DNA of 64,000 nt from Schistocephalus solidus (GCA_017591395.1 WEDG01002568.1:558001-622000), one strand, 5' to 3'. Counted from the stretch's first letter, positions 1 through 12,250 are shown. Program-made: numbers and translations. Notes: generated from the sequence alone by a model not told the origin.

Positions 1-1730
1 AAATCAGTCTCTTTGAATGGACTACTGGGGGACCCCGTGCAGCTGTGTCAAGTGGCGGAAGAATGCCAGTGAAAAACGTGCCTGGGCTTCTAGCTAGTAC
101 TCATGATGTTAATATGGTTCCACCTGTAACACCTATATACTGAGTTTACATCACAGAATACGAGAATTTGATTAAATTGAATAGCTTGCCCTCGGATATG
201 GAAGAGGAAGGCAACACTCTGCATAACTGGCAGTGCTTCAGCCTTCCTAGAGTCAGTTTAATTCTCGGGCCACCGATTCGGCCCCCGCTGTCTTTCAAAG
301 CAGCGAATGACTAAAGGTAAACAGTGGGCTTACGACTTTTTTAATATAAATAGAACTCGGCTAGTACTGTGCCCGTCTGATTTTTCCGGCGCCATTCATG
401 TACCAAGGGCATGTTCTGGCATCTGACCTAGCTGATTTTCAGTTTGGCATGTTTATCCTTTCTAACAAGTTTCACATCAACTGCTATCCAGAACGCCTAA
501 AATTCGAAACTTTGTCATTTATTCAGTGGGTTCGATTCCTTTAGACTGCTATCGGGAATTTTCAGCGACAGGTCATAAATTAGTCTGGCTAGCAAGCGTG
601 AGTCACATCTCTCCCACTCATATAAAGCTCGATGGCTCGCATCTTTAAGCCACTTACATTTGGCGTGATTGTAATGATCAGTGTCGTTAGACCTTTGAAA
701 GTGTTAATCTCTATGCCTATTTACCTTCCTCAAGCGGGGTCTCTCATGAATACACTCTTCGTGTTTACTACATCGGGCGTAGGGCCAAATGCTGGTCCAG
801 TTTGGCATAGCTGTAAAGCGGAGCCGTTCCAACCGACTCGTTCACACGCGACTCTATTCATCCGCCCAAATGTCGTGCGCGTGCAGATTTCGCGCCAAAT
901 CCCGGTAAGATTAGAGCTCAACACAACCAGTCAGATGAGCCAGAAGTCCAGTCGAATATGCTTACCACACAAGGGCACTATCTGATTGGTTCGATTTCAT
1001 TTCGACCTTGGGCATTCTCGTACGTTCATATTTTGCTGTTGGAATAGTTAAATACACCTCGCTCCTTCCGCCCTAGCTGTTGAGTCTGATTTTGGGATTC
1101 GATCGAGGCGAGTTGTTGGACGGGTAATTATCATGGCCTGTGGCAAGCCCATAACAATAACAACTGTTGTTTTGACGCGTGGGCGTGCTCCTCCTTTATG
1201 TTTTTCAGCCTTTCTAGGCCTTCGGACTCCCCGCGTTCGTAAGTTTACGTGCTGAAATACTTTCCCACCGGTCGCCCTACCTTCTCATTCCCGCCCTGAA
1301 GTCAAGGTAGATCAGTGCCCGTCACCTTCACGTAAATATGTTTTTTATGGTTAATCTTATCTTTCTGGACTGTCGAACCTTTATCAACGCTCGCGTTTTG
1401 CAACGTGGGAAGATCCACACGGCTCCTGGTAGTCAGAACGTTGACTGAACTTAAGCCTTGCCCTTGCACCATTACCTCCAGGGTTTTTACAATTATGGAA
1501 AATTAAAGGAAATCCACAACCGTTAAATAATCACCCTTCTAATTTACATAAACACTCTCTCTCTCTCGTTAGTGAAGCTGATTAGGTCAGACAATTTGCA
1601 ATTTAACATCCAAATACTATTCCAACGCAGGTAAAAGAGACGATCTTATGTCCACAATGGGAGATTTACTAATTGGACTGGCTGGAGGGCCAGCAATGTG
1701 AGATTGATTCAATTGACCCACTTGTGAAAA
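1..1730. other. Intergenic, nothing recognised
   Basis: No open frame here resembles a protein family I know. The longest (632-985, plus) has no domain, no splice context and no codon pattern that stands out. A short CT run lies near 1555-1567. Treated as non-coding. Confidence 0.5.
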
Positions 1731-1734
1731 ATTC

Positions 1735-1835
1735 GGCGGCCTCAGTGGGATTTTAACTCATGCCAGTAAGGGGAATGCGTTAGTACAGCCAACGCTCTAG
1801 CCAACTGAGCTATGAGGCACCACCGGGAGCCATGA
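1735..1835 (-). repeat. tRNA-derived SINE or tRNA pseudogene
   Basis: On the minus strand a tRNA-like head is readable. An A-box-like stretch (tagctcagttggctagagcg) is followed about 45 bases later by a decayed B box (gagttaaaatccc). The acceptor-stem ends do not pair convincingly and the variable part is too long, so this is not a functional tRNA. A related sequence occurs at 36945-37060, sharing the gaaaaattc-gcgg flank and the ccaacgctcta core, which makes a dispersed SINE family likely. Confidence 0.5.
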
Positions 1836-2540
1836 GTTTTATCACGCTTGGTTCAATTTGACATTGGTAACACCGGACATTTGGTTACTTCTTTTCACAC
1901 AGGATTAGACAGAAACCGACAAAAAATAAAATGATAACCATTTCCCCTACTTGGAAGTAGTCTCCTTCGGAGCATCGGCAACTTCTCCTGCCAGAAGGCG
2001 CATTGATGACGCTTCAGATTTCTTGCCAAGACTGGTTTCGGTAGTTGCAGAATGAGGTATTCCCGAGAGGGGTCCGGTTGAGCCTGGTTTGAAGAGGGAT
2101 AGTAGGTGGTGCCACTGATATCACCCTCTATAACTGTTCCGAAGGCGGGTCCGGCCGTCAATGGGCGGGTTTCATAGTTGTTCCAGTGTAGCTTCTTGTT
2201 TCGCGTGTGGAATTCACCAGGATGCATGCTTGGAGAGCTGAAGTAAAACAGAAGAGTGTTCATCTTTCTTGAGTGCACCTGCGCTTAACAGAGTGACTGC
2301 AGTTAATAGGTGCCTTACAAAAGGCTACCAGTGCGCATTTTTAGATCTAAGTGGTGGGTAAGCAAACGTCTAACACGCCGCTCAATGCGCATCTCGCACA
2401 TAGATAGGATCCTAGCTGGTTCCTTTTTGTGAAAACCTGGTGAATTGTGCGGGGACCACGCCATATGTGGTAGGCATAGATGGGTTGCTTTGTTTGGTTA
2501 TTCATATCCCCTTAGTCCAACTGCAGTGATCTTGATATTA
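1836..2540. other. Intergenic, nothing recognised
   Basis: Contains a 127-codon open frame on the minus strand (1895-2278) with no recognisable motif and no evident splice context. No repeat family was identified. Confidence 0.45.
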
Positions 2541-2790
2541 TCTTGCCACCGGACACAGGTGCGTGAAGTAGGAGCGAGTGCAGAAGGTGCTGCGCAAGTC
2601 TGCTATCACTATGAATCAATTCACGTGCAAGTCATCATACTGCGCCCACCGGTTGCAGGGCGCACACTGGAGATTCTCGCTAACGGTGGTCTAAATTTCA
2701 GATGGAGTCTCTGCTTCCGCTTTCATGTGCAACTAACTTTACCCGCACCTGCAACTGGTACACGATGACAGAGAGAGAGCGAGAGAAAGG
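2541..2790 (+). repeat. Dispersed repeat A copy (LINE 3' UTR-like)
   Basis: Shares the signature ggtgctgcgcaagtctgcta-tcacta, followed by ttcacgtgcaagtcatcat, with copies at 34890-34960, 43760-43860 and 50350-50420. The same module, on the strand matching the LINE, lies 3' of a zinc-finger LINE tail at 33.3-35.4 kb. This copy is degenerate and is followed by a short GA run (2768-2787). Confidence 0.45.
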
Positions 2791-3046
2791 AAGGAGTAAA
2801 GCTGACTGTGTATGCCTTTACTCTATTTTGCCAAAGTGCGTTGTCCGCCCTACCATAATAAATATCACATGCTATTAAACAATCATGGAAAGCTAACACC
2901 CAAGGCTTAGAATGTTCACTGCTAATCAGCTTACTCAGTCCTCCAACGAACTGAGGGTCTGCCTCGGATGGAACCATCTTGACATTTTTCTCGGAATTAA
3001 CCTCACCCATGTAAGATCCACTTTTTTTGAAATCTCACCGATGTTT

Positions 3047-3470
3047 GCTATTATTTATAGTATAAGTAATATTATCAGTAGTAATAATAGTATCAGCAGT
3101 ATTATTTATATTACTAGTAGTAATAATAATAGTATTAGCAGCAGCAGTATTAATAGTAGTAGTCTTAGTAGTAGTAGAAATAGTAGTAATATCAGTAGTA
3201 GTAATGGTAGCAATAATAGTTGCATTAGTAATATAAGTAGAAGAAGTAGCAGCTCTAATAGTAGTGGCTGTAGTAACTGTAATAATAATAATAATAGTGG
3301 TAGTAGTAGTAGTAATAGTAATATTTGTAGTAGTAGTAGCAGCAGCAGTGTAGTATTAGTAGTCGTAGTATTAGAAGTAGTAAAGTAGAAGTTGTAAAAG
3401 TAGTTTTAATAATTATGGTAGTAGTATTATTTTGAGTAATGATAGTAATAGTCGTAGTAGGTGGGGCTTG
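3047..3470 (+). repeat. Degenerate (TAG/TAA)n trinucleotide array
   Basis: About 420 bp of tag, taa, cag and agt triplets, e.g. gtagtaataatagtatcagc. The 158-codon open frame across it (2912-3388) is mostly Ser, Asn and Ile and simply translates the repeat. Interruptions are more frequent than in the arrays at 7.55-9.45 kb and 40.3-41.3 kb, which suggests an older array. Confidence 0.9.
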
Positions 3471-4605
3471 CCAAGCCTATGTTGCGCGTGGACGTAGATT
3501 CCCTGCACCAGTGAATAGAAAAATTTGTTTACAACGCTAGCTACTGCACTTGACGTCACATACAATTAGCATGTCTCGGACTTGGCATTCCAAAATGGTA
3601 GGAGGAAAACTGGTGAGGTGCGTCCAGTGCATACTTTCTCGCTTTTACAAGTCTACTGTTGTCTTAATCTATTCGCAGTGCACCATACTTCGTGGGCTGA
3701 ATGAACAACATCTAAAGGGATATCTAGGTTATTCTGCTGACTGAAGCTGAGGCTGCAATCGCCCAGTCTTTTCTATGACATTTACGTTAAATATCAGTGG
3801 CAGGCTGTTCGGGATACTAAAGTCTGCCTTGTGTGAGTGTATAAGAACCAGCACTTGTTCAGTCACTTTAGGGGTAGGGGGAGAAGGAGGACTAAGCGAC
3901 TCCCGGCTCCCACACTTCAAACATTTGCACGCATCCCGCATTAGAGCACAGCTAGGAAAACGTCTGTCCTCACCTACAAGGTTTCGCACAACAAGAAAAC
4001 GGGACAGTGGCTCGGATCCCAGCAGGCAGGCAAGTACCACGTACCAGAGAAGGATGGGTAAAAGGTCTGTTGAAGTACTACATCTAAAGTCTTCGCCAGG
4101 AATATGGTCTCAACGCTGTCACTGGTTCCTGCTAGGGAGCAAGGGGCAATAGAGCGGTTGGAACAACATGGTGTCTTCGCATTTAAAGTGGTTTCTTAGA
4201 ATTAGTGTGAACGGCTGTCATTTACTCACCGTGTGCGCTCAAGTGGAGTAGATGTGGATAGTTTATCAAATCGAAGCTAGACAAATCGCTTTATTTTAGT
4301 TGCTCGGGAAGTCGTCCTCAATATCCTCGCCACACCGAGACGGATGCAATGAGCTGGATCGACTTCGTCGTGAGGAGCACCTGCCCAATAGGCCTTCCTA
4401 CGGCCACCTCCTTTCGGGTGCTCACAGACAAGGTGAAATTCTGGACGACCTCACACAGAATGGGCAGTCATAAAGCTTAGAGCGGTCATATTCTAGGTTA
4501 ACCGAATTCCCGCTGTCAGTTTGAAAGGATGGGCGCATAAGACTCAAGTGCAGTGGGTCAAAACGCAAGTTGTCAACCCCTTTCATCACGTCCAATGAAC
4601 CTTTA
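3471..4605. other. Intergenic, nothing recognised
   Basis: Overlapping open frames on both strands around 3729-4152 show no family resemblance. No repeat unit was identified with confidence. Confidence 0.4.
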
Positions 4606-4609
4606 GGGC

Positions 4610-4850
4610 ATCTTTGTGTAGGGCCTGCCTATATGCCCCCGCAGCAGGATATGGACACGAGAACTGCCCCTAACACATTTGACCTCAGCCTCAAGTCCAG
4701 GGAAATTATGATTAGGGTTAAGGTGACAGTTGGGTTTAAGGCAAGGTGAGAGTGAACGTTAAAAGTGGGGTATGGGGTAAAAGCATAGTTACGCTTCAAG
4801 TTAGGGTGAGGGTTAGGACAAGGGAATAGCTACCCTACCGATAATTTAGC
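4610..4850 (+). repeat. Dispersed repeat C with TTAGGG-like tail
   Basis: Contains ggacacgagaactgcccc, then ccagggaaattatgattagg, followed by degenerate ttaggg/gggttaag/gttagg motifs. Related copies lie at 21655-21790 (inverted) and 42380-42660. The telomere-like motifs come with the same flank in each copy, so they belong to the repeat and are not an interstitial telomere scar. Confidence 0.5.
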
Positions 4851-5635
4851 AGACAATCACTTGTATTACGAAGGGGGGTTCTCGTCCCCTTATCCTGTTG
4901 GGGAGACCCCAAATAAGTCATCCCGACCCATATTTGAACTCCAATGCGATGTCAACATTACCGAAATACGCTCTTTCTCCCAAAACCACATAAGCACAAA
5001 AACTATAGACAGTTGAGTCACTTTTCCCATCCTTTTAACCACAAATCCTTCCAAGAACCATGTAGACCCAGTTTTAACTTGACTCCATTACAACCCCGTG
5101 TTAAAATAATGCATCGGCCTGGTCGGGCACTTCCGAGTCCACGTGTGTGCGACGAATGAACTGAGGTCTGCAGCTCCGAGATGAACCCGTTGCATGCTAT
5201 CCACATTTACGCTGTCTCGGAACATCCAAACGCCGAATTCGACTCTTAAGAAAATCCAAAGTACACAACGCACTGCAGGCCCCTTCGCAACCGTTCATCC
5301 AACCTACCCATACAAACGCACTTGTGCGGCACGTGCACACATGACACCACATAACACAACACTCATGCAAACCGGATGTGATGTCGTTAAGCAACGTCGC
5401 CATGACGAACGGAGCGTAAAGTACAAAATCTTAACATTTCCTGTAGGTTTAAATCGTATCCTTTGATACAGTCTTTTATATGTGGGGTTAGGAACCAGTT
5501 TGTATGCGACTAGCGGAGGTAGGTTGTTTGTTTTGACAGTCCGCTTCCGAATCTGTTAGGCTGGAATCTGTCTTGCCACTGGGAGGCTGTTGGCGGGCGA
5601 AGCGGCAGAGAGCCAGAGTGAGCGAGGTGACTGCA
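4851..5635. other. Intergenic, nothing recognised
   Basis: Several short overlapping frames on both strands at 4944-5466, none with a recognisable domain. Confidence 0.4.
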
Positions 5636-5639
5636 GTGA

Positions 5640-5850
5640 AAGTCTAATTAACCGGTAGTTTGACCGTCGCCTTCGACGATGTCCACCGTATGCACAACAG
5701 CAAGATGGTGCAGGGACGCTAAATAATAGTGAGAGTAGACTTTCACTGCATCTACCTCACTCTCTGTTGCATTCCCTTACCTCGACCCCACCACAGAAAA
5801 TTTCACACGCAAGTCACCGTCTTGGAGCTCATCTCGTGGACCTCGTCCTC
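5640..5850 (-). repeat. Dispersed repeat A copy
   Basis: Carries gtttgaccgtcgccttcgac-gatgtccaccgt, then the ctttcactgcatctacctca block. Both match, in order and orientation, the copies at 10730-10860 and 14840-14960. Confidence 0.55.
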
Positions 5851-6935
5851 GGCGACGATCGAGTTACTCACCTCACGATCCGCCCTGTCTTTAAAAATGT
5901 GGCTAGCACTGAAACAGTGGAAGGCGGATCGCTATCAACTATTCGAGGTTCGTTTTCAGTGTACGAGAATGCAGGTGCGTCTCGGTTGAAAAACCAGAAG
6001 ATTTTAAGTATGGTTCTAACTTTGTATGCAAGGTTTACTTTCAACATTACCTTGCAGTTAGTTGTCCGTGGACATTTTGTTTGGACTTTTTAAAAGCTTA
6101 TTTGCACCCTGCAGGCTTCACCGAACTCAACCCAACTGCCCAGTCCGCCAGTATTTCGCTTCATATGTCTTTCAACTTAATGTCAACCTATAAAGACAAA
6201 ATACCAGAATCACTTGTATTTTGGCAAAAGCTTTTTTACGTCAGCAAGAACAAGTTTTTCGTTGGACGGTGAAGCAAGTCGTTGGATAGATTGACTCGCC
6301 ACTACGAAGTATGGTTGAATACCTCGGCTTATGCGATTAATGTAAATATTCCTTCTTGCGCCTACGCAAGAACGGTCAATTTGTTTGTAACCATATCACT
6401 CATTTCGCCAACGAAGACTACGTACGCGAATTTTTCATCGGTGCAGCACTAAGTCGATTGCAGTATGCGTGTATTCAAACTCGCAACAAAAGTAATAGTG
6501 AAGACTTCAGCCGTAACAGTAGCGATGGCAACGGCAAGAATAGCAGTAACAGTAGTTGCTATACCTGGGTATGTTGCAAGCCTGCAAGACGCAGATAGCT
6601 GATTAACGATTTCTAGCGATCATCAGTACGTCATATGCCTTGCGAATTGCGGTCTATACAGAAGTCGAATAAGCGCGTTACCCTCACTGATGTGGTCAGA
6701 ATGTTGCTCAACCGCATTCTATCAGCCCACCAGCTCCCTACTGGCGATAACGAAATGTTTGCCATAGGACACATGCCACATAGGCAGGCTGCTAAGCGTG
6801 TAACAGTCAAGACGAAAGACAGCTGTTTCACATTTGTAACCGACCATCAATATGTCATATGCTTTATGAATTAAGGTATATACAGAGCGCAGGTAAGGTT
6901 TAAATAACGATAATAATGGTAATGATACTTCATTC
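5851..6935. other. Intergenic, nothing recognised
   Basis: Short frames only. A Ser/Asn-rich stretch at about 6490-6560 (aacagtagcgatggcaacgg) looks like a decayed trinucleotide run. Confidence 0.4.
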
Positions 6936-6939
6936 TTTG

Positions 6940-7285
6940 ATGAACGTTCACCAACCGCTAATGGAAATTATTCATCCCGTTATGCCATAAGGCTCATTCC
7001 CGAGCACCACCAGCAGCCGATCGGTGGCTATTAGTAAAATAGATGGATGAATATTGCCGGAAAAGACGAGGGAGACTCGAACGGCCATTTCTGGCTTAGT
7101 AGCCTTCATCAGCCAGTTATACCCAACCCCAGATGGTGCACCATCCGAGGATCGAACACGCGAACAGTTTATCTGCCTATTCTGGTAGTAGCAGCTGTGC
7201 GGCTGCTGGCGGGGCTCAGGAGTGAGCCTCAAGGCAGAACGGGACGAATGAGTTCCGTTAGCATTCGGTGAGCGTTCATCAATGA
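6940..7285. repeat. Two SINE fragments in opposite orientation
   Basis: 6940-7165 is a minus-strand SINE body ending in a B-box-like stretch (the complement of ccgaggatcgaacacgcgaa). It is cut off before the A box. 7170-7285 is a plus-strand SINE 3' half (gctgtgcggctgctggcggg ... gttccgttagcattcggtga). A third copy follows directly at 7325. Confidence 0.6.
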
Positions 7286-7324
7286 ATTCAGTCAATATTC
7301 CCGATCGAAACAGGCAGGACGAGG

Positions 7325-7510
7325 AGCCCGTGGCTCAATGGTTAGAGCCTTCGACTTTTGATCAACGGGTCACGGGTTTGATCCTCGGTTGGTGCAGCAC
7401 CTGGAGTCGGTATGACTGGCTGACGAGGGCTAATAAGCCAGAAATGGCCATTCCAAACTCCCTCGTCCTTGCCAGCAATACTAATCTGCCGATGACAATA
7501 ATAATGATAT
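7325..7510 (+). repeat. tRNA-derived SINE, 5' head plus body
   Basis: Starts with gagcccgtggctcaatggtt, which contains an A-box-like tggctcaatggttagagcc. A B-box-like gggtttgatcctcgg follows about 35 bases later, and then the SINE body (gtatgactggctgacgaggg, agaaatggccattcc). The closest copies are 20735-20990 (plus), 21295-21545 (minus) and 57690-57895 (minus). Pol III promoter boxes are recognisable; whether it is transcribed is unknown. Confidence 0.75.
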
Positions 7511-7554
7511 TGCTGAGAAGATGTAGACGCCAGAGCAACAGTGGAGACAATGGT

Positions 7555-7628
7555 GGTGGTGTTAGTAGTAGTAGAAGGAGTATTAGATGAAGTAGTAGTT
7601 ATTAGTAGTATTAATAGTGGCAGTAACT

Positions 7629-7713
<85 letters not shown>

Positions 7714-7994
7714 AATTAGTAGTAGTAGTGAGTAGTAGTAGCAGTAGTGGTAGTGAGTAGTTAGTGATGGTAGTGGGATGGTGGCATTGGTAGTAGTAGC
7801 AGTATTAGTAGTAGCAGTAGTAGAATTAGTATTAGTAGTGGCAGTAGTAATGGAAGCATTGGTCGTAGTATCAGTATTGGTAGTAGTTGTACTAGTAGTA
7901 GCTGTAGTAGTTGTTGTAGTAGGATTAGTGTTAATAGTGGCAATAATTGTAGAAGTAGTAGTAGCAGTAGTAGTAGAGTAGTAGTAGAAGTAGG

Positions 7995-8038
<44 letters not shown>

Positions 8039-8087
8039 CAGTAGTAGTAGAGTAGTAGTAGAGATAGCAGTACTAGTTGTAGTAGTA

Positions 8088-8137
<50 letters not shown>

Positions 8138-8939
8138 TAGTGGCAGTAGTATTGGTAGCATTGGTCAGTTGTATCAGTATTGAGTAGTAGTGGCAGTCGT
8201 AGTAGTTGTACTAGTAGTAGCAGTAGTAGTATTTGTAGTAGTAGTAGTAGTATTAATAGTGGCAGTAATTGTAGTAGTAGTAGTAGTAGTAGTAGCAGAA
8301 GAGTAGAGTGGTGAGTAGTGAGTACTAGTGGTAGTGAGTAGTGAGTAAAGTGGGTTGGTAGTAGTGGTAGTAGTGGTAGTAGTAGAGTAGTAGTAGTGAG
8401 TAGTGAGATGAGTTATGGTGGTAGTGAGTAGTAGTAGTAGTGAGTAGTGGTAGTGGTGAGTAGCAAAGTGGTAGTTTAGTGGTAGGAGTAGTGGTAGTGA
8501 GTAGTAGAAGAAGAGTAGTGAGTAGTGAGTATTAATGGTGGCAGTGGTGTAGGTAGTGAGTAGTGAGTAGTGTGCAGAAGAGTGGGAGTAGTGAGTGAGT
8601 AGTGCTAGTGGTAGTGAGTAGTAGTGATGTGGTAGTAGTAGTGGGTTTAGTGAGTTGTAGTGGTAGTGGTAGGAGTAGTGAGGTAGTGGTTATGAGTAGT
8701 AGATGTAGTAGTAGTAGTGAGTATTAGTGGTAGTAGTAGTAGTAGTAGTGAGTGAGTAGTAGTGAGTAGTAGTATAGAAGTGGGTTAGTGAGTAGAAGTG
8801 GTAGTGAGAGTAGTAGTGGAGAAGAGAGTAGTTGTAGTGGTAGTAGTAGTGGTAGTGAGTAGTAGTAGTAGTGAGTAGTGTGGTAGGTAGTAGTGAGAGA
8901 ATAGTAGAAATGTAGTGAGTAGCATTAGTAGAATTAGTT

Positions 8940-9002
<63 letters not shown>

Positions 9003-9140
9003 ATAGTAGTAGTAGTGGCAGTAGTAGTGGTAGCATTGGTCGTTGTATCAGTATTGGTAGTAGTGGCAGTCGTAGTAGTTGTACTAGTAGTAGCTGTAGT
9101 AGTATTTGTAGTAGTAGTAGTATTAATAGTGGCAGTAGTT

Positions 9141-9195
<55 letters not shown>

Positions 9196-9271
9196 CAGTA
9201 GTAGTGGTAGCATTAGTATTAGTATCAGTATTGGTAGTAGTGGCAGTCGTAGTAATTGTACTAGTAGTAGC

Positions 9272-9342
<71 letters not shown>

Positions 9343-9450
9343 GAGTAGTATTAGTAGTAGTAATATTAGAAGTAGTAGTAGTTGCATTAGTAGTCGTAGT
9401 ATTATTAGTAGTAGTGGTATTTCTTGTAGTAGTAGTTGCGTTCGTGGAAA
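7555..9450 (+). repeat. Long (TAG)n array with higher-order units
   Basis: About 1.9 kb of tag/agt triplets. Pure runs occur near 7630-7712, 8100-8136, 8938-9000 and 9270-9340. A diverged block at 8290-8900 is rich in gtgagtag. A longer unit with landmarks gcattggtcg ... cagtattggtag ... ggcagtcgtagtagttgtac recurs at about 7857, 8159, 9033 and 9209. Long Ser, Val or Leu open frames over it are translations of the repeat, not genes. Confidence 0.95.
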
Positions 9451-10395
9451 TTGTGGTGTTTGAAAGCCATGCTTCTTTTAAAAGTGTCTGTACTTTAACA
9501 AGGCTTCCTTTTTGTCTCCATATGTCCTGATCCCCGGATTTTCACTTAACTTGTTCCCCAACAGCAGCATCAACATATTTGTCTGGGCTATTTACCTCTA
9601 TGCAGGCGTCTGCAGTGCCGGAAGTAATTAATCAATCAAATCTCTGCCTTGTTACTCCCACCCCCCTCCTCAACGCGCCTACACTCCCCTCTTCAGTGTA
9701 CAGGAATGCCGTGGAATCCAGCCGTCCTCGTAAAGCTTCCTACTTGACTCTGCCAGTTATGAACCGTGCGACAACTCTCCTTAGACCAGCGCGTACACAC
9801 TGGCGTCTCAGCAGACGGTGATGACAACGTCGGCGTCGTGCGAGAAAGAGAAAAAAGAAAATTGGAAGACCCTAGTGACGAAGAGTGCGAGGCGCGGCCG
9901 CCCCTCCCCCCCTTGCGCGTGGTTTGCGTGCGTCCGATGGCATGCGTGCACGATGGCATGTGCACAAGTGCGCGGTGTGTGCTACCAGTACTTTTATGCA
10001 TATACGCCACAGCAAATGGCTCACTTGTAGTCGCAGGCGCGCACACAGCGGATGCTGGAGTATTTTTAACCCAAGGATGGCGACACACGCACGCACAATC
10101 CCATATGGAGCCCGGAGGCCCGCTGGTTCTGGAAGATCTTAACCCTAACAAACCCCTTTTTGCTCCAAACTTGGTGTCCCTGGATCACCAGTTTGCGCTT
10201 TTGGATTTGGTGTCCGTGGAGTTGGTAAAAGCGCCAAACCACAGGAACTATTAGTTTATTGCAAGCGACCATACGATTCCCACGCTCTACATGCAAAGAA
10301 GATGGGACTGAGCTTTCAGACCCGTACGACCTCCTAAATGTTCAGCCACGGGCCCATTTCCCTGTCGCTTACGATCGGTTTTATTAGCATTGGTA
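9451..10395. other. Intergenic, GC-rich patch, nothing recognised
   Basis: Around 9880-10110 the sequence is GC-rich and full of cgtgcg/gcatgc steps (cggccgcccctcccccct). This gives overlapping open frames on both strands, none similar to a known protein. The frames look like a composition effect. Confidence 0.4.
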
Positions 10396-10399
10396 GTGG

Positions 10400-11110
10400 G
10401 GTGCTCACTGATCACGTTTTAAATCATAGTCGTCTCGAGTATGTCTCGTAACGCGGTTTTTGAGTGCCTCTCTCTTTCCATTGTCCAATTCTGAGGAACT
10501 GGAATCGAAGAGGTGACAGTACGACCATCGTAATCCGATGAGGTGCACCGTGGGCTCCACAGCATAGTGGTTGGGAGCAGGCTTGCACTGCATCTACCGC
10601 ACACTCTCTCCTCCCCCACCTGACCCCGGTGTCGTGACCAAGTCAAGAAGACCCTAGGCGGGAGAAGGCACGTGTGAGGGGGAGGCCAGAGCTGCCAGTA
10701 AGCGTGCCGCCACATCTGAATCGAGGAGGTCACGAAAGTTCGACCGTCGACTTCGACGAGGTCCACCGTGTGCTCCACAGTAGGTTTGTGCAGGGACGGT
10801 GGTTTGCGCGGGGCTTAGTTTTAAGTGATAGTAAACTAGCGCTGCATTTACCATACTCTCTCTTCCCTCATCCGGTGGCAAAACACAGTCAAGAAGATCG
10901 GTGGTCGGGCGCAGGTAACTGGCGCCACACCTGGCTCGGATCCCACAGAGTGAAGGTGCCATAAAGGCCACCTTGAGAAGGAGCCATTACAACCTGATAT
11001 TCAGCCGCTCTGCCATTGCAATCTGACTTTCAAGCACTCCGCACAAGCACATACACACAGGGCTGCCCGCGCTTTCTGAATTGTCCCCTCAGTTGGCTGC
11101 CTTGCGAGCC
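10400..11110 (-). repeat. Dispersed repeat A, long composite copy
   Basis: Read on the minus strand it gives, in order, aatggctccttctcaaggtg, ctttatggcacc, the caagaag/ggtgg block, gtaaatgcagcgctagttta and tggacctcgtcgaagtcgac. This is the order seen on the plus strand at 34640-34990. A second partial unit covers 10480-10640. The context suggests LINE 3' sequence. Confidence 0.6.
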
Positions 11111-11169
11111 ACTACCTGCAGCAGCCCGTGGTAGCTTCAAGCACATCGGGTTGCTTACAGTAAGGACAA

Positions 11170-11455
11170 TTTGCTCAGCCGTCAACCTATCTGTCTATTC
11201 CTTTTCCAAATAACTAGCTACCGTCCGAGCCAGTGCATTAACTGGTGCGGAGCGCAGCTTCTGAAGTATCGAATTACATCGTGTACGTGTATCACGTACA
11301 TGGCCAGGCCCCCTAAACACAAGCACCAGGATTTCCCACAACAGGAGGTTGAATGGCTTACATCTCGCATGTGTGAGAGTGCCAGAGGTCACGTTAACAG
11401 GGAACTAGTGCAGTCTGACTCTCAGACCACCAGTCGGCCCCTCCACAGTTAGCAA
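11170..11455 (-). repeat. LINE 3' flank (repeat A, 5' part)
   Basis: The minus strand reads gactggtggtctgagagtca, acgtgacctctggc, then ggtgcttgtgttta. The same three blocks lie at 34275-34400 on the plus strand. This piece sits just 3' of the zinc-finger tail at 11640-12250, as at 33.9-34.5 kb, so the two pieces belong to one element. Confidence 0.65.
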
Positions 11456-11639
11456 TGTTACAGGCCAGGGCGTTTATCGAACCGTGCTAATCCCAGACTT
11501 GAATCACATGCGCAGCAGCGGAGCCCAGGGTCATACTTTCCTCTCAGCAAGAGGCAATGATATTAAACATAAGAAGATATGGGCAGCAGCTCAGATCCCA
11601 GCTCACACAACCTGGGCCTCCGTGCTGCACACCCAATCC

Positions 11640-12250
11640 CACCACCTGGTCAAAGCCTATACTTGTGGCACGGGACTCCCATGCATTTGAGAAACCACAT
11701 GGAGAACACTCCTCTCACTTACGTGAGGGGTGCCGATGGTGGTGCAAGGATGATGCATGCTTTGATGGAGAGACCGTGTGATGTTGGAGAGGGGGCTGCA
11801 GTGAAGGCGCATGTCGCCCATGCGGTAAGTGAAGGTTCGTGCGCAGTGAGGCCAGTGGAAGAGCACGCTGTGACTGTATGTTGGGGCCCGGGACGTTGGT
11901 GCACCAGTCTTCGTGCGATAGATTCGCACGTGAGCAACCGGGCTGATGCGTGCAGTGGAGGTACGGCAGCACCGAGGATACGATGTATCGGGAGATTCTA
12001 CGTCAACGGTGATGCTAGGTGTGTCGGCTGCACGTTGGATTCCGCTATAATGGATGCGCATGTGATTTATTAGGTCCATGCGGTTACAGCATGCAGGAGA
12101 ACAGTGAGAGTAGTTGAGGTGGCGGTCTTTATTGTATGTTGGTGCTCCAGGCACTGGTTCACCAGTCACTGTGCGATGGATTTGCAAGTGACTGACCGGT
12201 CGATGTGTGAGCTGAATGTGCGATCGAAGTGGAGATACGTTAGAACCGAG
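11640..12250 (-). mobile_element. LINE C-terminal zinc-finger tail (degenerate)
   Basis: A minus-strand frame (12187-11657, 176 codons) holds decayed C2H2-type modules separated by linkers such as HRTVTGEPVPGAPTYN and YRTKTGAPTSRAPTYS. Examples are YSHCSPACCNRM...NHMRIH and WPHCARTFTYRMG. The first Cys of several fingers is replaced (Y or W), so they are unlikely to bind zinc. From memory, similar linker-finger tails end non-LTR retrotransposons in diphyllobothriid tapeworms. The part is continuous on the same strand with an endonuclease fragment at 12.3-12.5 kb, with no reverse transcriptase between them. Confidence 0.6.

Noticed and set aside
2912..3388. Ser/Asn-rich 158-codon protein
   Set aside because: Derived from a degenerate TAG/TAA array.
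7555..9530. Long open frames of 170-200 codons rich in Ser, Val, Leu
   Set aside because: They are six-frame translations of the TAG array, open in nearly every frame, with no unique sequence.
11657..12187. Host C2H2 zinc-finger transcription factor
   Set aside because: Fingers lack key Cys residues. The linkers and the neighbouring endonuclease fragment show it is a LINE tail.
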